NCBI GenBank assembly: GCA_020047775.1
Contig: JAIFNK010000251.1
Location: 4,796 to 11,906, forward strand
DNA length: 7,111 bases
DNA from: Akkermansia sp.
GTDB taxonomy: Bacteria > Verrucomicrobiota > Verrucomicrobiia > Verrucomicrobiales > Akkermansiaceae
Direction of reading: 5' to 3'
The notes beneath the pieces were generated by a model, which worked only from the letters and a program-made list of their open reading frames with translations, was not told where the DNA came from and did no database searches. The first letter of the stretch is position 1; every line of letters starts with the position of its first letter. Below, one piece after another: positions 6,649-7,111 of this stretch. A program made the position numbers and the translations under genes.

Positions 6649-7111
6649 ATGATCGACATGATTGTGCGTCTTTACGATTTGCCGGAATCGGCCGGGCTTT
6701 ACGCGGAGGTAACGAAAAACGGGGTGACGCTGCGGCGGGCACGGGCGTTTGAAAAACACACGGTAGCGGAGTTCGCGAGGACGCATTTCTCGGCGAAATG
6801 GGTCAGCGAGGTGGAGGTGGCGATGACCCGGCAACCGGTTTCGTGCTTCATCGCGACGCGGGACAAGGAGATCCTGGGATTCGCCTGTTATGAAACGACC
6901 CAGCGCGGATTTTTCGGGCCGACGGGCGTCGCGGAGACAGCGCGTGGGTTGGGGTTGGGAAAGGCACTGCTCTTCAAAGCCCTGGAGGGCTTGCGGGAAA
7001 TCGGCTACGCCTACGCGATTATCGGCGGCGTGGGGCCGCGGGAGTTTTACGAGAAAAACTGCGGGGCGGTCGAGATCCCGGGGAGTGATCCGGGGACTTA
7101 CACGGATTTAC
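6649..7111 (+). CDS. GNAT family N-acetyltransferase (3' end cut by window edge)
   Basis: The frame is open from the ATG at 6649 to the right edge, 154 codons. An ATG at 6658 (MIVRLYDLP) is an equally reasonable start and closer to what I recall for relatives; neither has a Shine-Dalgarno. The acetyl-CoA binding signature R-x-x-G-x-G is R99-G-L-G102-L-G104 (RGLGLGKALL), preceded by the beta strand FFGPTGV. IGYAYAIIGGV (118-128) and REFYEKNCGA (131-140) follow, the latter supplying Y134, often the general acid in this fold. Earlier segments RQPVSCFIA and ILGFACYE form the central sheet. Relatives I recall end soon after the GS-PG-Y motif (145-151 here), so only a short C-terminal tail should be missing. 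The acceptor substrate is unknown. It follows the oxidoreductase by 102 bases on the same strand. No terminator is evident in that gap, so read-through is possible. Confidence 0.85.
   Translation, partial: MIDMIVRLYDLPESAGLYAEVTKNGVTLRRARAFEKHTVAEFARTHFSAKWVSEVEVAMTRQPVSCFIATRDKEILGFACYETTQRGFFGPTGVAETARGLGLGKALLFKALEGLREIGYAYAIIGGVGPREFYEKNCGAVEIPGSDPGTYTDL

Noticed and set aside
6342..6752. 136-codon plus-strand frame bridging the oxidoreductase end and the acetyltransferase
   Set aside because: Out of frame with both flanking genes, which have clear motifs; Arg/Gly-rich translation without features.

Overview
The window looks like an ordinary chromosomal segment of a GC-rich Gram-negative bacterium, most likely a Verrucomicrobiota member (Luteolibacter/Verrucomicrobiaceae-like). 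The assignment rests on gene content: a DUF6288-type PDZ/HEAT protein, a DUF3863-type secreted protein, a twin-arginine Gfo/Idh/MocA oxidoreductase and a cytosolic-type malate dehydrogenase. None of the chosen starts has a convincing Shine-Dalgarno sequence. This is an inference from recalled families, not a search result.

Layout. Positions 1-1814 (minus strand, cut by the left edge) encode an exported protein with a PDZ domain, a large helical domain and C-terminal HEAT-like repeats. Just upstream of it on the same strand, 32 bases away, is a second exported protein (1847-3316) of the DUF3863 type; the two are probably co-transcribed. A gene-free stretch follows (3317-3799). It contains a minus-strand reading frame broken by a single stop, and a very clear rho-independent terminator (3748-3784) that belongs to the next gene. 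Malate dehydrogenase (3800-4789, minus) is complete with all catalytic residues. A 380-base divergent promoter region (4790-5169) separates it from a complete Tat-signal Gfo/Idh/MocA oxidoreductase (5170-6546, plus). After a 102-base gap comes a GNAT acetyltransferase (6649 to the right edge, plus), probably missing only its last few residues.

Function. Malate dehydrogenase is central metabolism. The oxidoreductase and the two exported DUF proteins fit the large exported carbohydrate-processing repertoire of this phylum, but no glycosidase, sulfatase, transporter or regulator in the window fixes a substrate. I see no mobile element, tRNA, rRNA, CRISPR array, or defence or biosynthetic cluster. 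The best leads are the possible enzymatic nature of the PDZ/helical/HEAT protein, its pairing with the DUF3863 protein, and the interrupted frame in the 3317-3799 gap. I do not see a convincing new system.
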